The notes: generated from the sequence alone by a model not told the origin. A stretch of DNA of 40,068 nucleotides from Flavobacterium gawalongense (GCF_007097265.1 NZ_VJZP01000035.1:1-40068), one strand, 5' to 3'. Positions 26,743 through 34,842 are shown, counted from the stretch's first letter. Made by a program: numbers and translations.

Positions 26743-28344
26743 TTAGTTAAAATTTAGTTGGTTAATTGTTAAATTTTCAATAGTGAAATTGAAATTTTCT
26801 TTAGTGACTGAAAATGTTTCCATTGGTTTTTCCGGGAAAAATATTTCGGTCATAACTGTTTGTCCGTTATTGTAAAATACTTCGATTGAGGTTTTATCAA
26901 TTAGTACTCTTACATCCATTTTATCAAAATCTTCGGTAAATGGTGCTTTAGAAATTTGCTTTGCAAAAACATCTGAGAAAGACAAATCCCCAGACTTCTT
27001 TCTATCAATAAAAAAGTACTTCTCTTTTTTATTGATACCAAAATGTATTGCGTTATTAGAATCATTGGAAAGTGAAAAAGTATACACGTCTTTTTTCAAG
27101 TTCTTCATTGTAAATTGAATATCTAATCTTGATAAATCAACCAGTGACTTATCAATTAATACGGTTTTTTTCTCATTAATTTTAAGCACCTCTTTTTTTA
27201 TAGTTTTTGAAACATAATTTTGTAATTCTCTAACCGGCTGAGAAGAAACTCTGAAATGATTTCCTGCTTTTATAAGTTTTAATTCTCTTGGTAGCGTCAT
27301 GCTCCCTCTCCATTTTTCTGTAGGAACTTTATTAGCATATTGCCAATTGGACATCCAACCCGTAAACAACTTCCTACCATCTGTCTCTGAGATATTTGAC
27401 CAAGTAACACCTGCATAATTATCTCTGCCATAATCAATCCAAAGCGATTTATGCTGTTTCAAATCCTGAGAAAAGGATTCATCCAGTTTAAATGTTTTAC
27501 CGTCAAAATCTCCAACAAAATATTGAGTGGCCGAACCTCCATTAGGTCCTCCTGGATTAATACTCAATAAAAGCACCCATTTATATTCATCAGAACCATC
27601 TACAAGCATTGGAAAAAAATCTGGGCATTCCCAAACACCTCCATGAGCCCCAATACCTTTTCCAAAATCAGAAAGCAATTCCCAATCTTTCAAGTTTTTT
27701 GATGCATAAAAAATGGTTTTATCCCCTGCCGCCAAGACCATTAACCACTGCTTGTGAATATTATCCCAAATCATTTTTGGGTCTCTAAAATCCGGAATAT
27801 TTATATTCTTGATCACTGGATTATTCTCATATTTAGTCCAAGTCAATCCTTCGTCTAACGAATAAGCAATCCCTTGTGATTGTGTATCGGTCTTACCCGC
27901 TTTCTCTTTTACAGGATCGTGATAGGTAAACATGGCTACAATGGGCGGGTTTTGCAAACTACCAAAACCAGAGGTGTTTTTTAAATCAACTACAGCACTT
28001 CCCGAAAAAATGTACCCTTTTTCATCTGGATAAATAGCTATTGGTTTTTCTGTCCAAGTGATAAGATCATTACTTATAGCGTGTCCCCAATGCATTGGCC
28101 CCCATACATTTGAATCCGGATAGTGTTGAAAAAAAAGATGGTAATATCCATTATAATAAAACATTCCATTGGGATCATTCATCCATCCTTTTTTTGGTGC
28201 AAAATGAAAGTTTGGTCTGTAAAGTTCTTCCTCTGTATATACTTTTTTATCCAAAAGCGAAGATTCTTTACAACTAAATAAAGCCAGTAATCCCATTGCA
28301 CAACATATCGACAAGAAGTATCTTTTTTTAGTTACTGTAATCAT
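26743..28344 (-). CDS. GH32 exo-acting fructanase lipoprotein, unit 2
   Basis: Family 32 fructan hydrolase of 533 residues and paralogue of 11081-12679. Lipoprotein signal ending LALFSC. Catalytic residues intact and at the same numbers as in unit 1: Asp57 in WMNDPNG, Asp188 in FRDPK, Glu239 in WECPD. The C-terminal beta-sandwich ends FTIENLTINQ. The ATG at 28344 lies 17 bases inside the end of the porter gene, indicating translational coupling; in unit 1 the two genes are instead separated by five bases. Product is expected to release fructose from oligofructans in the periplasm (inference). Confidence 0.93.
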   Translation of the reverse strand: MITVTKKRYFLSICCAMGLLALFSCKESSLLDKKVYTEEELYRPNFHFAPKKGWMNDPNGMFYYNGYYHLFFQHYPDSNVWGPMHWGHAISNDLITWTEKPIAIYPDEKGYIFSGSAVVDLKNTSGFGSLQNPPIVAMFTYHDPVKEKAGKTDTQSQGIAYSLDEGLTWTKYENNPVIKNINIPDFRDPKMIWDNIHKQWLMVLAAGDKTIFYASKNLKDWELLSDFGKGIGAHGGVWECPDFFPMLVDGSDEYKWVLLLSINPGGPNGGSATQYFVGDFDGKTFKLDESFSQDLKQHKSLWIDYGRDNYAGVTWSNISETDGRKLFTGWMSNWQYANKVPTEKWRGSMTLPRELKLIKAGNHFRVSSQPVRELQNYVSKTIKKEVLKINEKKTVLIDKSLVDLSRLDIQFTMKNLKKDVYTFSLSNDSNNAIHFGINKKEKYFFIDRKKSGDLSFSDVFAKQISKAPFTEDFDKMDVRVLIDKTSIEVFYNNGQTVMTEIFFPEKPMETFSVTKENFNFTIENLTINQLNFN

Positions 28345-29665
28345 AGTTTTCTTTTTTTATTAATTTTTTACTTAATTCTTCTAAAGAAATTCCTTTGGTT
28401 TCCGGCATTAAAACTGCTACAAACAAGAGTTGAAAAACCATCATTATTGCGAAAAACAAAAACACAACTCCTGGACCTATCGTGGAAAATAAAAATGGAA
28501 TAAGAGATGGAATTATTGCTGCTAAAATCCAGTGTGTCGTACTCCCAAAAGCTTGTCCGGATGCTCTAAGATGATTTGGGAAAATTTCTGAAATAAAGAC
28601 CCAAATTACTGCTCCTTGACCTATTGCATGCGAAGCAATAAATAAGAACAAGAAGATTGGAACTGCCATTCCTTGCCAATGCAAGAAGAAAGCCATAGCT
28701 ACAAGGCTAAGGGAAATAATATATCCTATTGAACCAATGTACATTAAGACTTTTCTGCCCAGTTTATCAATTAGAAAAACACCTATTAGGGTAAAAATTA
28801 AATTTACAACACCAATTCCTATACTACTCAACAAAGCGGTACTTTCTCCTAAACCTGCTTCTTGAAAAATTCTGGGCGAATAATATAAGAAAGCATTAAT
28901 CCCGGATAATTGATTAAAGAATGCGATTAGAAAAGCCAGGATTAAAGGCGTTCTATATTTTTTCATAAAAATATTCTCATTGGCAGTAACTGAATTATTA
29001 TCAAGATGAATTTCTGAAATCAATTTTTCTACATCATCACCAGGATACATTCTTTGTAAAACACTTCTAGCTTCCTCATTTCTGGATTTAGACAGCAACC
29101 ATCTTGGACTTTTTGGGATCATAAAAATAAATAGTGTATAAATAAAAGAAGGAATTGCTTGTACTCCCATCATCCATCTCCATGAATTTTCACCGGTATT
29201 TCTTAACAAATAATTGGAAAGGAAGGCAATCAGAATTCCTAAAACAATATTAAATTGATAGAAAGCAACCAATTTACCTCTATCTTTTGCTGGCGCAATT
29301 TCAGATATGTATGCTGGTGCAGCAATTGTAGACGCTCCAACACCAAGCCCCCCAATAAATCTAAATACAGCAAAAACAATTGGATCATTTGCAAAAGCAG
29401 AACCAATCGCAGAAATGAAAAATAAAATTCCTATCCATAATAATGTATTCTTTCTTCCTATTTTATTAGTTGGTATCCCTCCGAATATTGCTCCAAAAAC
29501 GGTACCCCACAAAGCCATCCCCATAACTACTGTTCCATGGAAAGCATCAGAGGAATTCCATAAAGATTGTAGCTTTTTATCAGCTCCAGAAATAACAACT
29601 GTATCAAAACCAAAAAGGAATCCTGCTAATGATGCAATCAGAGACCAAACAACAATTTTTTTCAT
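28328..29665 (-). CDS. MFS sugar porter (fructose importer), unit 2
   Basis: Second inner-membrane monosaccharide transporter, 445 residues from ATG 29665. An in-frame TTG at 29671 is a less likely start, since the unit 1 protein begins at the equivalent ATG. Twelve hydrophobic segments and sugar porter motifs are present: FGFDTVVISGA, NKIGRKNT, PKSPRWLL (Lys in place of the usual Glu), NQLSGINAFLYYSPRIF, DKLGRK, PETKG. It is about three quarters identical to unit 1 by eye. It is first in its operon and overlaps the GH32 start by 17 bases. Fructose is the inferred substrate. Confidence 0.92.
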   Translation of the reverse strand: MKKIVVWSLIASLAGFLFGFDTVVISGADKKLQSLWNSSDAFHGTVVMGMALWGTVFGAIFGGIPTNKIGRKNTLLWIGILFFISAIGSAFANDPIVFAVFRFIGGLGVGASTIAAPAYISEIAPAKDRGKLVAFYQFNIVLGILIAFLSNYLLRNTGENSWRWMMGVQAIPSFIYTLFIFMIPKSPRWLLSKSRNEEARSVLQRMYPGDDVEKLISEIHLDNNSVTANENIFMKKYRTPLILAFLIAFFNQLSGINAFLYYSPRIFQEAGLGESTALLSSIGIGVVNLIFTLIGVFLIDKLGRKVLMYIGSIGYIISLSLVAMAFFLHWQGMAVPIFLFLFIASHAIGQGAVIWVFISEIFPNHLRASGQAFGSTTHWILAAIIPSLIPFLFSTIGPGVVFLFFAIMMVFQLLFVAVLMPETKGISLEELSKKLIKKENYDYSN

Positions 29666-29683
29666 TATCAAAAAATATTAAAT

Positions 29684-29740
29684 TAGATTGCTAAGATATC
29701 CGCAAAAGTTTTGCTTGTATTTTGAGGATGTTACAATTTC
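29684..29740 (-). promoter_or_regulatory. Conserved leader block upstream of the unit 2 operon
   Basis: GCTAAGATATCCGCAAAA at 29690-29707 recurs exactly at 35509-35526. Both copies are preceded by TTAAATT and followed by a GAGGATGTTAC- or AAGGATGTTGC-like stretch. On the minus strand the block reads TTTTGCGGATATCTTAGC, whose TTTTG could serve as a -33 element with TAATTTAA 17 bases later, but that leaves almost no leader before the ATG. Promoter function is likely; exact elements are not settled. Confidence 0.5.
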
Positions 29741-29818
29741 ATTTAATACTGCTATTGGATCAGAAATAAAATCATAACTACTTGTTTTTAAGAACATTAC
29801 CATTAAAAACAAATAAAG

Positions 29819-29836
29819 AACTATTTCGTTATAGTT
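29819..29836 (-). terminator. Decayed terminator hairpin of the HTCS remnant
   Basis: AACTAT (29819-29824), loop TTCGTT, ATAGTT (29831-29836). It aligns with the stronger HTCS2 terminator (35626-35665), which has the same loop and stem AACTAC/GTAGTT, so the innermost pair has changed on both sides. Outer pairing is partly lost. Confidence 0.5.
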
Positions 29837-29842
29837 TGATTA

Positions 29843-29868
29843 TGTTACCCTTCTTATAATTATGTTAC
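29843..29868 (-). promoter_or_regulatory. Direct repeat TGTTAC with 20-base period, candidate HTCS operator
   Basis: TTATGTTAC occurs twice exactly 20 bases apart, with TGTTAC at 29843-29848 and 29863-29868. Two binding half-sites two helical turns apart suit an AraC-type DNA-binding domain such as that at the end of the HTCS proteins. The same pair, same spacing, is at 35662-35687. A single TGTTACA also lies at 29729-29735. Direct binding is inference. Confidence 0.45.
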
Positions 29869-29926
29869 TCCCGTTTTAAAAAATAATGGATGTTCCTCAA
29901 TTAAAAAAAAACCTACTTGATGGATT

Positions 29927-29986
29927 TTATTCATTTAATGAAATTTTAAATTTATTTTTAAAAGAAGTATAAAAATAATCGATAAA
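29927..29986 (-). pseudogene. 3' remnant of an HTCS gene
   Basis: The minus strand encodes DYFYTSFKNKFKISLNE and then a stop at 29927-29929. This aligns with the last residues of HTCS2, NYFSTSFKNKFGVSPKEY, part of the AraC-type domain. Homology goes on beyond the stop into the terminator hairpin, the direct repeat and the leader block, all in the order and spacing found after HTCS2. Upstream (above 29986) the match is lost and no other HTCS sequence remains. The rest of the gene was deleted. Confidence 0.8.
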
Positions 29987-30016
29987 AAAAACGAATTTAT
30001 TAAGCAATTCACACTA

Positions 30017-30259
30017 TTACCTTATTTCAAAAAAAATTGCGGGGATGAAATACAAAATAACCATAAAACCTAAAGCATTTTTATAAATCGATTCACAGAA
30101 AATTGCATTGAGAATAAGAAAATTGAGAATTAAAAACGGTTCAATATATTTTTTGTTCCGTTTTGCTTCAGCAAAAAAATTGAACTCAGGTATTGAAGAA
30201 TTAAATCCAACGACTAAAGAAAACAGCCCCATTAAAGCACAGACAAAGTCATTTAACAT
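30017..30259 (-). CDS. Small hypothetical membrane protein
   Basis: An 80-residue product starting at ATG 30259, which follows GGAGG (30266-30270 on the minus strand) with a six-base spacer, one of the best ribosome sites in the window. Hydrophobic stretches are DFVCALMGLFSLVVGF, FLILNFLILNAIFC and LGFMVILYFIPAIFF, so two or three membrane helices are likely. The frame continues open upstream to 30454, but that part is a G+C-rich segment that looks noncoding. I do not recognise the family. Codon use is ordinary for the genome in the ATG-started part. It could also be a passenger of a repetitive element rather than a gene of the PUL. Confidence 0.4.
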   Translation of the reverse strand: MLNDFVCALMGLFSLVVGFNSSIPEFNFFAEAKRNKKYIEPFLILNFLILNAIFCESIYKNALGFMVILYFIPAIFFEIR

Positions 30260-30440
30260 TGTCGTCCTCCGGCACACCATCTTATGGCTTACATGCACAG
30301 CGGTTTCCCAAAACCATGCAGAGTTTAGCTTTTCATTGGTACCATTCGGATAGCTCCGTAACGAAAAGGTCATCGCTATACATTCTTCCTGCCCCGCAGG
30401 CTTCACTTGATTTTTCGATTGTTTTTCGACCTTTTTCCAT
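30260..30440 (-). ncRNA. G+C-rich, possibly structured leader or repeat element
   Basis: This segment stands out by base composition from AT-rich flanks. On the minus strand it can form several small hairpins: CCTGC-GGG-GCAGG, GGTTT-TGGG-AAACC and CCAT-AAG-ATGG. It ends at the GGAGG ribosome site of the small membrane-protein gene, and on its other side lies a terminator hairpin. Open frames cross it on both strands without clear protein character. A structured 5' leader, a small RNA, or a dispersed element are all possible. I cannot name it. Confidence 0.35.
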
Positions 30441-30471
30441 AAAAAAACCATCAAAATTAGATTTTGATGGT
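30441..30471 (-). terminator. Rho-independent terminator downstream of the GH32 gene at 30791
   Basis: ACCATCAAAAT (30447-30457), loop TAG, ATTTTGATGGT (30461-30471): a perfect 11-pair stem, followed on the minus strand by seven T. It would stop transcripts coming from 30791-32332 before they reach the small membrane-protein gene. Confidence 0.75.
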
Positions 30472-30490
30472 CCTGATCTTAACATTAAGT

Positions 30491-30656
30491 AATATGACTG
30501 TCCGGTACTTGTACCAAGCTACATCTTATGAATAAATTTAGCTGTTTTGTCATTTCGACGAAGGAGAAATCACATAACGAGAGCAACTAATGAGATTTCT
30601 CCTTCGTCGAAATGACAAAATTAATTACATTGGTATTAGTAACGGACAGTCATATT
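30491..30656. mobile_element. 166-bp MITE-like element with terminal inverted repeats
   Basis: Ends AATATGACTGTCCG (30491-30504) and CGGACAGTCATATT (30643-30656) are exact inverted repeats; imperfect pairing goes on through TACTnnTACCAA. Inside is a long palindrome, TGTCATTTCGACGAAGGAGA with its reverse complement around 30593-30618. It is flanked by direct AAGT (30487-30490 and 30657-30660; ATTAAGT if bases shared with the right end are counted), like a target duplication. There is no open frame, so it would be mobilised in trans. It lies in the noncoding gap after the GH32 gene. Confidence 0.65.
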
Positions 30657-30790
30657 AAGTAAATAGAAAACGTGCGCTCTTTTATAAACGTGCTTTAAAA
30701 ACGAACTGAATTTATTTCTTCACTGAGCCTTATACCATAAGCTAATAAAGATTGGAAACGCTGCAGATAAACATTGACTATAGCCCACTT

Positions 30791-32332
30791 TTATTTAAAA
30801 ATTTTTAAGTCTGAAAAAGTTACTTCTCCATTATCTGCAAAAATAGCCCATGGATTTTGATTCATTTTATAAATCCGGTTCGTAAAAGCTATTTCGTCAT
30901 TAATATATATAACGCATACTGAATTTTCAGATACAATGGTAACATCAAACTCTTTATTGGCCGAAACGGTTAACGGTAATTGAGTCAGAATTAGCGGAGC
31001 TTTACTTTTAAAGACTCTATCCAGTCTTAATTGATTTTTGGCTAAATCGAATACAATGGCAAATACTTCGCTTCGTGTTTCACACGCTCCAAATTCAAAA
31101 CCAAATTGAGTGGATGATGTCGCTTTTATATGTGCTTTAATCTTAAATGCTCCCGTTTTTCTGTCAAACACTGAAAATGCTTTTTCAATGCCATTAGCCT
31201 TCAATGTATATGCATCACCTTGTTTTACAGTTCCGAAATCCTTTACCGGATTTAAAACTTCACTTGTAACAAACTTGTTATTTACACCCTCGGGGATAGA
31301 TACACCAAAAGTTCCGTCTGCATGCTGAATAAGGCGATGTGTCACTAGCGAACCAGCCCAATCAAAAATAGCGGCATCACTGTTTTTGTTTTTAGTAGGA
31401 CACCATCCTGCTATATAACGGTTTATACCATCGGTAACTGTTTTTCCAGCATAGAAAGCAATTCCATCTAACTTATTATTTACAGGAGTAATCCAAGTAT
31501 TGGCTGTTAGCAGACGGTATTTATAGTGTACCATTCGATCATCAATATTAGAATAGATCAAATACTGATAATCACCCATACTAAATACATCAGGACATTC
31601 TGTTATAAAGGTAGTTGTATCCTCATAAAATGGCTTTTCCAAAGTCCAATCTCTTAAATTGGCAGAACTGTATTGAGCGATTACTGCTCGCCATGGTACA
31701 GTACTGTTAGAAACTAAACCAACCTCAGAACGTGTCGCAATCAACATTTTATACGTTCCTGTACTTTTATCTTCTATCACGATTGGATCTCTAAATTCAT
31801 TGCGATCATATCCCCAAGAAGCCTGCAATAAAAAGGAAGAATCTTTGGTCCAAGTTTTTAAATCCGTAGACGTTGCAAGCATAATTTTTTCTTTAGGATC
31901 AAGGTTTCCGTTATGCCCTGTATAGAATGCATAATAAACACCATTCAATTTAAAAACCGATCCAGTTCCCAATGCACCATCCTGATCGGTAGCACTTCCT
32001 GCAGGAATCATTTCGCTATTGTCTGCAAATGACGCAAAATCAGTCGTAGTTACTTTATACCAAGGATGAAACGTAGGTAATGTATTTCTTGCGTCTTGCA
32101 AATAGAAAATATGGAATTTTCCATTTTCATAAAATGGTATAGGGTCACCAACCCAACCTAATGTTGGTTTAAAGAAAGTTACATACACCCTGTCTAACTC
32201 ATTAGCTGTTTGGCAAGCTGGAGCATTTGTTCCTACAATAGGGTTTCCATTTACCGGTTTATCATCTTTACTACAATTATAAAATAATACAAAACAAAGT
32301 GGAAGACATAAAACCTTAAGATTTATTTTCAT
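30791..32332 (-). CDS. Divergent GH32-type fructan hydrolase lipoprotein
   Basis: Predicted secreted glycoside hydrolase of 513 residues with a lipoprotein signal ending LFYNC. A GH32/GH43-like five-bladed propeller covers about 50-340, followed by a C-terminal beta-sandwich (about 365-513). The nucleophile motif is GWVGDPIPF instead of WMNDPNG, with Asp63 kept; Asp182 in FRDP and Glu245 in TECPD complete the triad. This form matches GH32 proteins of Bacteroidota that carry a C-terminal domain I recall as DUF4975. It is not close to the other GH32 proteins here. A degenerate second copy of its 5' end lies at 35004-35078. Fructan or sucrose-type substrates are likely. Confidence 0.82.
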   Translation of the reverse strand: MKINLKVLCLPLCFVLFYNCSKDDKPVNGNPIVGTNAPACQTANELDRVYVTFFKPTLGWVGDPIPFYENGKFHIFYLQDARNTLPTFHPWYKVTTTDFASFADNSEMIPAGSATDQDGALGTGSVFKLNGVYYAFYTGHNGNLDPKEKIMLATSTDLKTWTKDSSFLLQASWGYDRNEFRDPIVIEDKSTGTYKMLIATRSEVGLVSNSTVPWRAVIAQYSSANLRDWTLEKPFYEDTTTFITECPDVFSMGDYQYLIYSNIDDRMVHYKYRLLTANTWITPVNNKLDGIAFYAGKTVTDGINRYIAGWCPTKNKNSDAAIFDWAGSLVTHRLIQHADGTFGVSIPEGVNNKFVTSEVLNPVKDFGTVKQGDAYTLKANGIEKAFSVFDRKTGAFKIKAHIKATSSTQFGFEFGACETRSEVFAIVFDLAKNQLRLDRVFKSKAPLILTQLPLTVSANKEFDVTIVSENSVCVIYINDEIAFTNRIYKMNQNPWAIFADNGEVTFSDLKIFK

Positions 32333-32387
32333 ATTTTGATGGTTTACGAGAATGGATATGCAAATAAAAACTGCACATTAAGTTAAG

Positions 32388-32510
32388 CTACATTTTGTAA
32401 TTAATTTGATTGTTAAATTCTTCAATATTTTTATAATTCAAAGCAGAATGTCTTCTTTTTCGATTGTACCAAATTTCAATATATTCAAAGATTTCTAATT
32501 TCATTTGTTC
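32388..32510 (-). mobile_element. C-terminal scrap of an IS3-family transposase
   Basis: The last 39 or so residues of the frame ending at 32388 include IFEYIEIWYNRKRRHSALNY, typical of the integrase-domain C terminus of IS3-family OrfB proteins. Just beyond the stop the sequence reads TTAACTTAATGTGCAGTTTT, probably the end of the element. The rest of the insertion sequence is missing. It is joined in frame to the GH95 remnant, so the IS inserted or recombined there and then lost most of its length. Confidence 0.8.
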
Positions 32511-33259
32511 TTTAGAAATCAGTTTGCTTCCATTAATAGCAATCTCTTTGGCGTAGCCTGCAAAACGAATTCCTAAATCGCCATCACTACCCAGCAACTG
32601 CCAGGTCATGGTAATGGTGTTTCCATTCGAAAAGAATTTCGCATTTTCTTTTCGATCCAATATAACCTTAAAATTTAAGGATTTGGATTTGGTGGCGCTT
32701 AAGCGAATGATTATCGCCTTTTGCGGTACACTACTCAAAACTTCTTCTTTAAAAGTAATGCCGTCTTTTTTCCACTCGGTTACAGCCAGGGCTTTATCCA
32801 GATGCAATGTTCTTTTATAATCAGAAACTGTTCTGACGCTATCTTTCCAGTTAATCAACAAATTTCCGAAAATCTGGCAACAGCCGAATCTTGCCTTTGC
32901 TCCATTTCCATAAGCAGAACCTTGACAAGCACTGACAAAATAGCTTTGCAACAACTTCTGGGCTTCCTTATTTTTTCCTTCTTCAGCAAACGTTGGATTT
33001 CCGGTAAATGCTGTGAAGCATCATCTCTATTCGGATTTTCGACTCCACCCGACCACATCGAGTTTTCGTTCAACATGATACGCTCTTTAGTAGGATTGCC
33101 ATAAACTATAGCTCACAAATGCCCATTTCCTAAAGGCATGGACTGAGTAAAATGAGTTGCGGGTGCATCAAATTTGATCTCCTGATCAGTTTGTGCATAA
33201 ATGCAAGACGCAGACGTAAAAAGAGATACGAATAGAAGAACTTTGTTTTTGGTACGCAT
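32511..33259 (-). pseudogene. GH95-type alpha-L-fucosidase/galactosidase pseudogene
   Basis: From ATG 33259 the reading gives a signal peptide and the GH95 N terminus FDAPATHFTQSMPLGNGHL. A TGA stop (33115-33113) stands where a Gly codon is expected, and the frame resumes as AIVYGNPTKERIMLNENSMW. A single-base shift near 32985 moves the rest into another frame (SYFVSACQGSAYGNGAKARF onward). The gene breaks off after about 250 codons at the IS3 scrap; the whole catalytic barrel, several hundred residues, is missing. Its start is only four bases from the GH27 stop, so it was the second gene of that operon. Family GH95 includes alpha-L-fucosidases and alpha-L-galactosidases. Confidence 0.82.
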
Positions 33260-33262
33260 GTA

Positions 33263-34513
33263 TTACACTTTTTTCAGTCGAAACATCTTTGTTTCATGAC
33301 GCTGCACTTTTCCATTCCATTTTTTGCCTTTGCCAATCACTTTGTGTTCCCACAAATCTTTTATTTCGTAGGTTTCATTCAATCCCAATTCGGCAAAATT
33401 TATTTTTGATTTCTGGATGGTTTCAGAACGGTTTACAATTGCGATTGCAGAATCACCATTTGCCAATGGTTTTACAAATACGCTCCAAGTGTCATTCTTG
33501 ATTTTACAAACTGCCTGTTTGCCCAAAGCATCCTGATTGATGGCAATTACCTCATCATTTAATAAAATACGTTTGGTTTCGGCATTCATATTCCGAACAT
33601 CGTTAGATGCTGCCAATGGAGAATTCATGATAGACCAAAGACTCATCTGGCTTTGGTATTCGGCATCGGTACACCCAACTCCACCAAAATCACCCGAAGG
33701 TCCTTTTTTACCATAAAGCCCAATCACGAGCATATCCATATCATTCCAATGTCCAGGTCCAGCATAGGATGCGTAATCTTGGGAAAAATCTACAATATCT
33801 AATATTCCGGCTCCCTCAGTATGCAATTCTTTAGCTGTTTTCACTGGCTTAAGACTTCTCCATTTATCCCTGACATCACCAGTTGTACGCCATAACTGGC
33901 CACCAACCTGTCCTCCCCAAAGCCAAGGTTTGCGGTCACCCCATTCGCAAATACCCAACACAATATCACGTCCGCTTTTGCGCAAAGCATCCGCCATTTT
34001 TTTGTAACGTGTTTTGGCAATTTCCATATCATCGGGAGCGCCGCAATAGTCGTATTTCAAATAATCAATCCCCCAAGAAGCAAAAGTTTTCGCATCCTGT
34101 TCTTCAAAATTCAAACTGGCAGTATAGCCCCCGCAGGTTAACGACGCTGCATCCGAATAGATTCCTAATTTCAATCCTTTGCTATGCACATAATCCGCAA
34201 GTGCTTTTATACCCGAAGGGAATTTTTTAGGGTCGGCAATAATGTTGTTTCTGTTATCTCTTCCGCCCTGCCACCCATCGTCGATAAACAGATAATCATA
34301 ACCGGCTTTTACCATACCACTACTTTCCATGGCATCTGCCATTTCGCGTATGTCTTTTTCATTAAAATTATCAGCAAAATAGTTCCAAGTCATCCAACCC
34401 ATCGGCGGTGTTGGTGCCAATAAAGAACCACTAGCTGATTTGGTTTGTGCTTCTATACTTCCATTACTCAAGCAGAGTGCCATTACGATAAGGCTAAAAA
34501 TTTGTTTTTTCAT
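33263..34513 (-). CDS. GH27 alpha-galactosidase
   Basis: Secreted hydrolase that removes terminal alpha-D-galactose from oligosaccharides or galactomannan. The 416 residues have a Sec signal peptide (cleavage near SIEA-Q), an (alpha/beta)8 barrel with PPMGWMTWNYF, DDGWQGG, and the nucleophile Asp in YLKYDYC (Asp154 or close), the acid/base Asp in WRTTGDV, and GHWNDMDML, then a C-terminal beta domain ending KMFRLKKV. Length is normal for the family. It was the first gene of an operon with the broken GH95 gene. It is not part of fructan breakdown itself, but could trim raffinose-type sugars, whose sucrose moiety the GH32 enzymes would then cut (inference). Confidence 0.93.
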   Translation of the reverse strand: MKKQIFSLIVMALCLSNGSIEAQTKSASGSLLAPTPPMGWMTWNYFADNFNEKDIREMADAMESSGMVKAGYDYLFIDDGWQGGRDNRNNIIADPKKFPSGIKALADYVHSKGLKLGIYSDAASLTCGGYTASLNFEEQDAKTFASWGIDYLKYDYCGAPDDMEIAKTRYKKMADALRKSGRDIVLGICEWGDRKPWLWGGQVGGQLWRTTGDVRDKWRSLKPVKTAKELHTEGAGILDIVDFSQDYASYAGPGHWNDMDMLVIGLYGKKGPSGDFGGVGCTDAEYQSQMSLWSIMNSPLAASNDVRNMNAETKRILLNDEVIAINQDALGKQAVCKIKNDTWSVFVKPLANGDSAIAIVNRSETIQKSKINFAELGLNETYEIKDLWEHKVIGKGKKWNGKVQRHETKMFRLKKV

Positions 34514-34629
34514 AATTTATAGTATTTGTTTTTTATTTAAATATTCACATGCTAGAAACCTAATTTATAGACATCCCTATCTTAAAAGACTGTCCATTCT
34601 CGAACTCAAGAAAGTTTTTACATTTATGT

Positions 34630-34842
34630 TTAGAATTTATTCAATTTTGATTTTACTTCATCAATTATTTTTTCTGAAGGAATCTCTTTTAACATTTTTA
34701 AATTAAAGGTGCTTAACAGCTTATTCAGCTCCTCTATTTTTGCATGATTTCCTGACTGTTTAAATCCTTCCTGAAGTACGTGTTTTTTTTCAAAATCCTG
34801 TATTCCTTTTTGCATAACGCAAATTATGACCGGCAAAATCAT
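34630..34842 (-). CDS. Small hypothetical open frame in a decayed region
   Basis: A frame of up to 70 codons, or 61 from the internal Met at about 34815, giving a charged, helical product ending EIPSEKIIDEVKSKLNKF. I do not recognise it. It overlaps the GH2 remnant at its start in another frame and has no good ribosome site. It may be the 3' end of a lost gene rather than a real small protein. Confidence 0.25.
   Translation of the reverse strand: MILPVIICVMQKGIQDFEKKHVLQEGFKQSGNHAKIEELNKLLSTFNLKMLKEIPSEKIIDEVKSKLNKF

Noticed and set aside
30108..30492. Two plus-strand frames of 81 and 77 codons through the G+C-rich element
   Set aside because: No ribosome site, they overlap each other and the terminator, and the minus strand offers a better supported start behind GGAGG.
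33841..34423. Several frames opposite and within the GH27 gene
   Set aside because: Shadows of a well-supported alpha-galactosidase; no independent signals.
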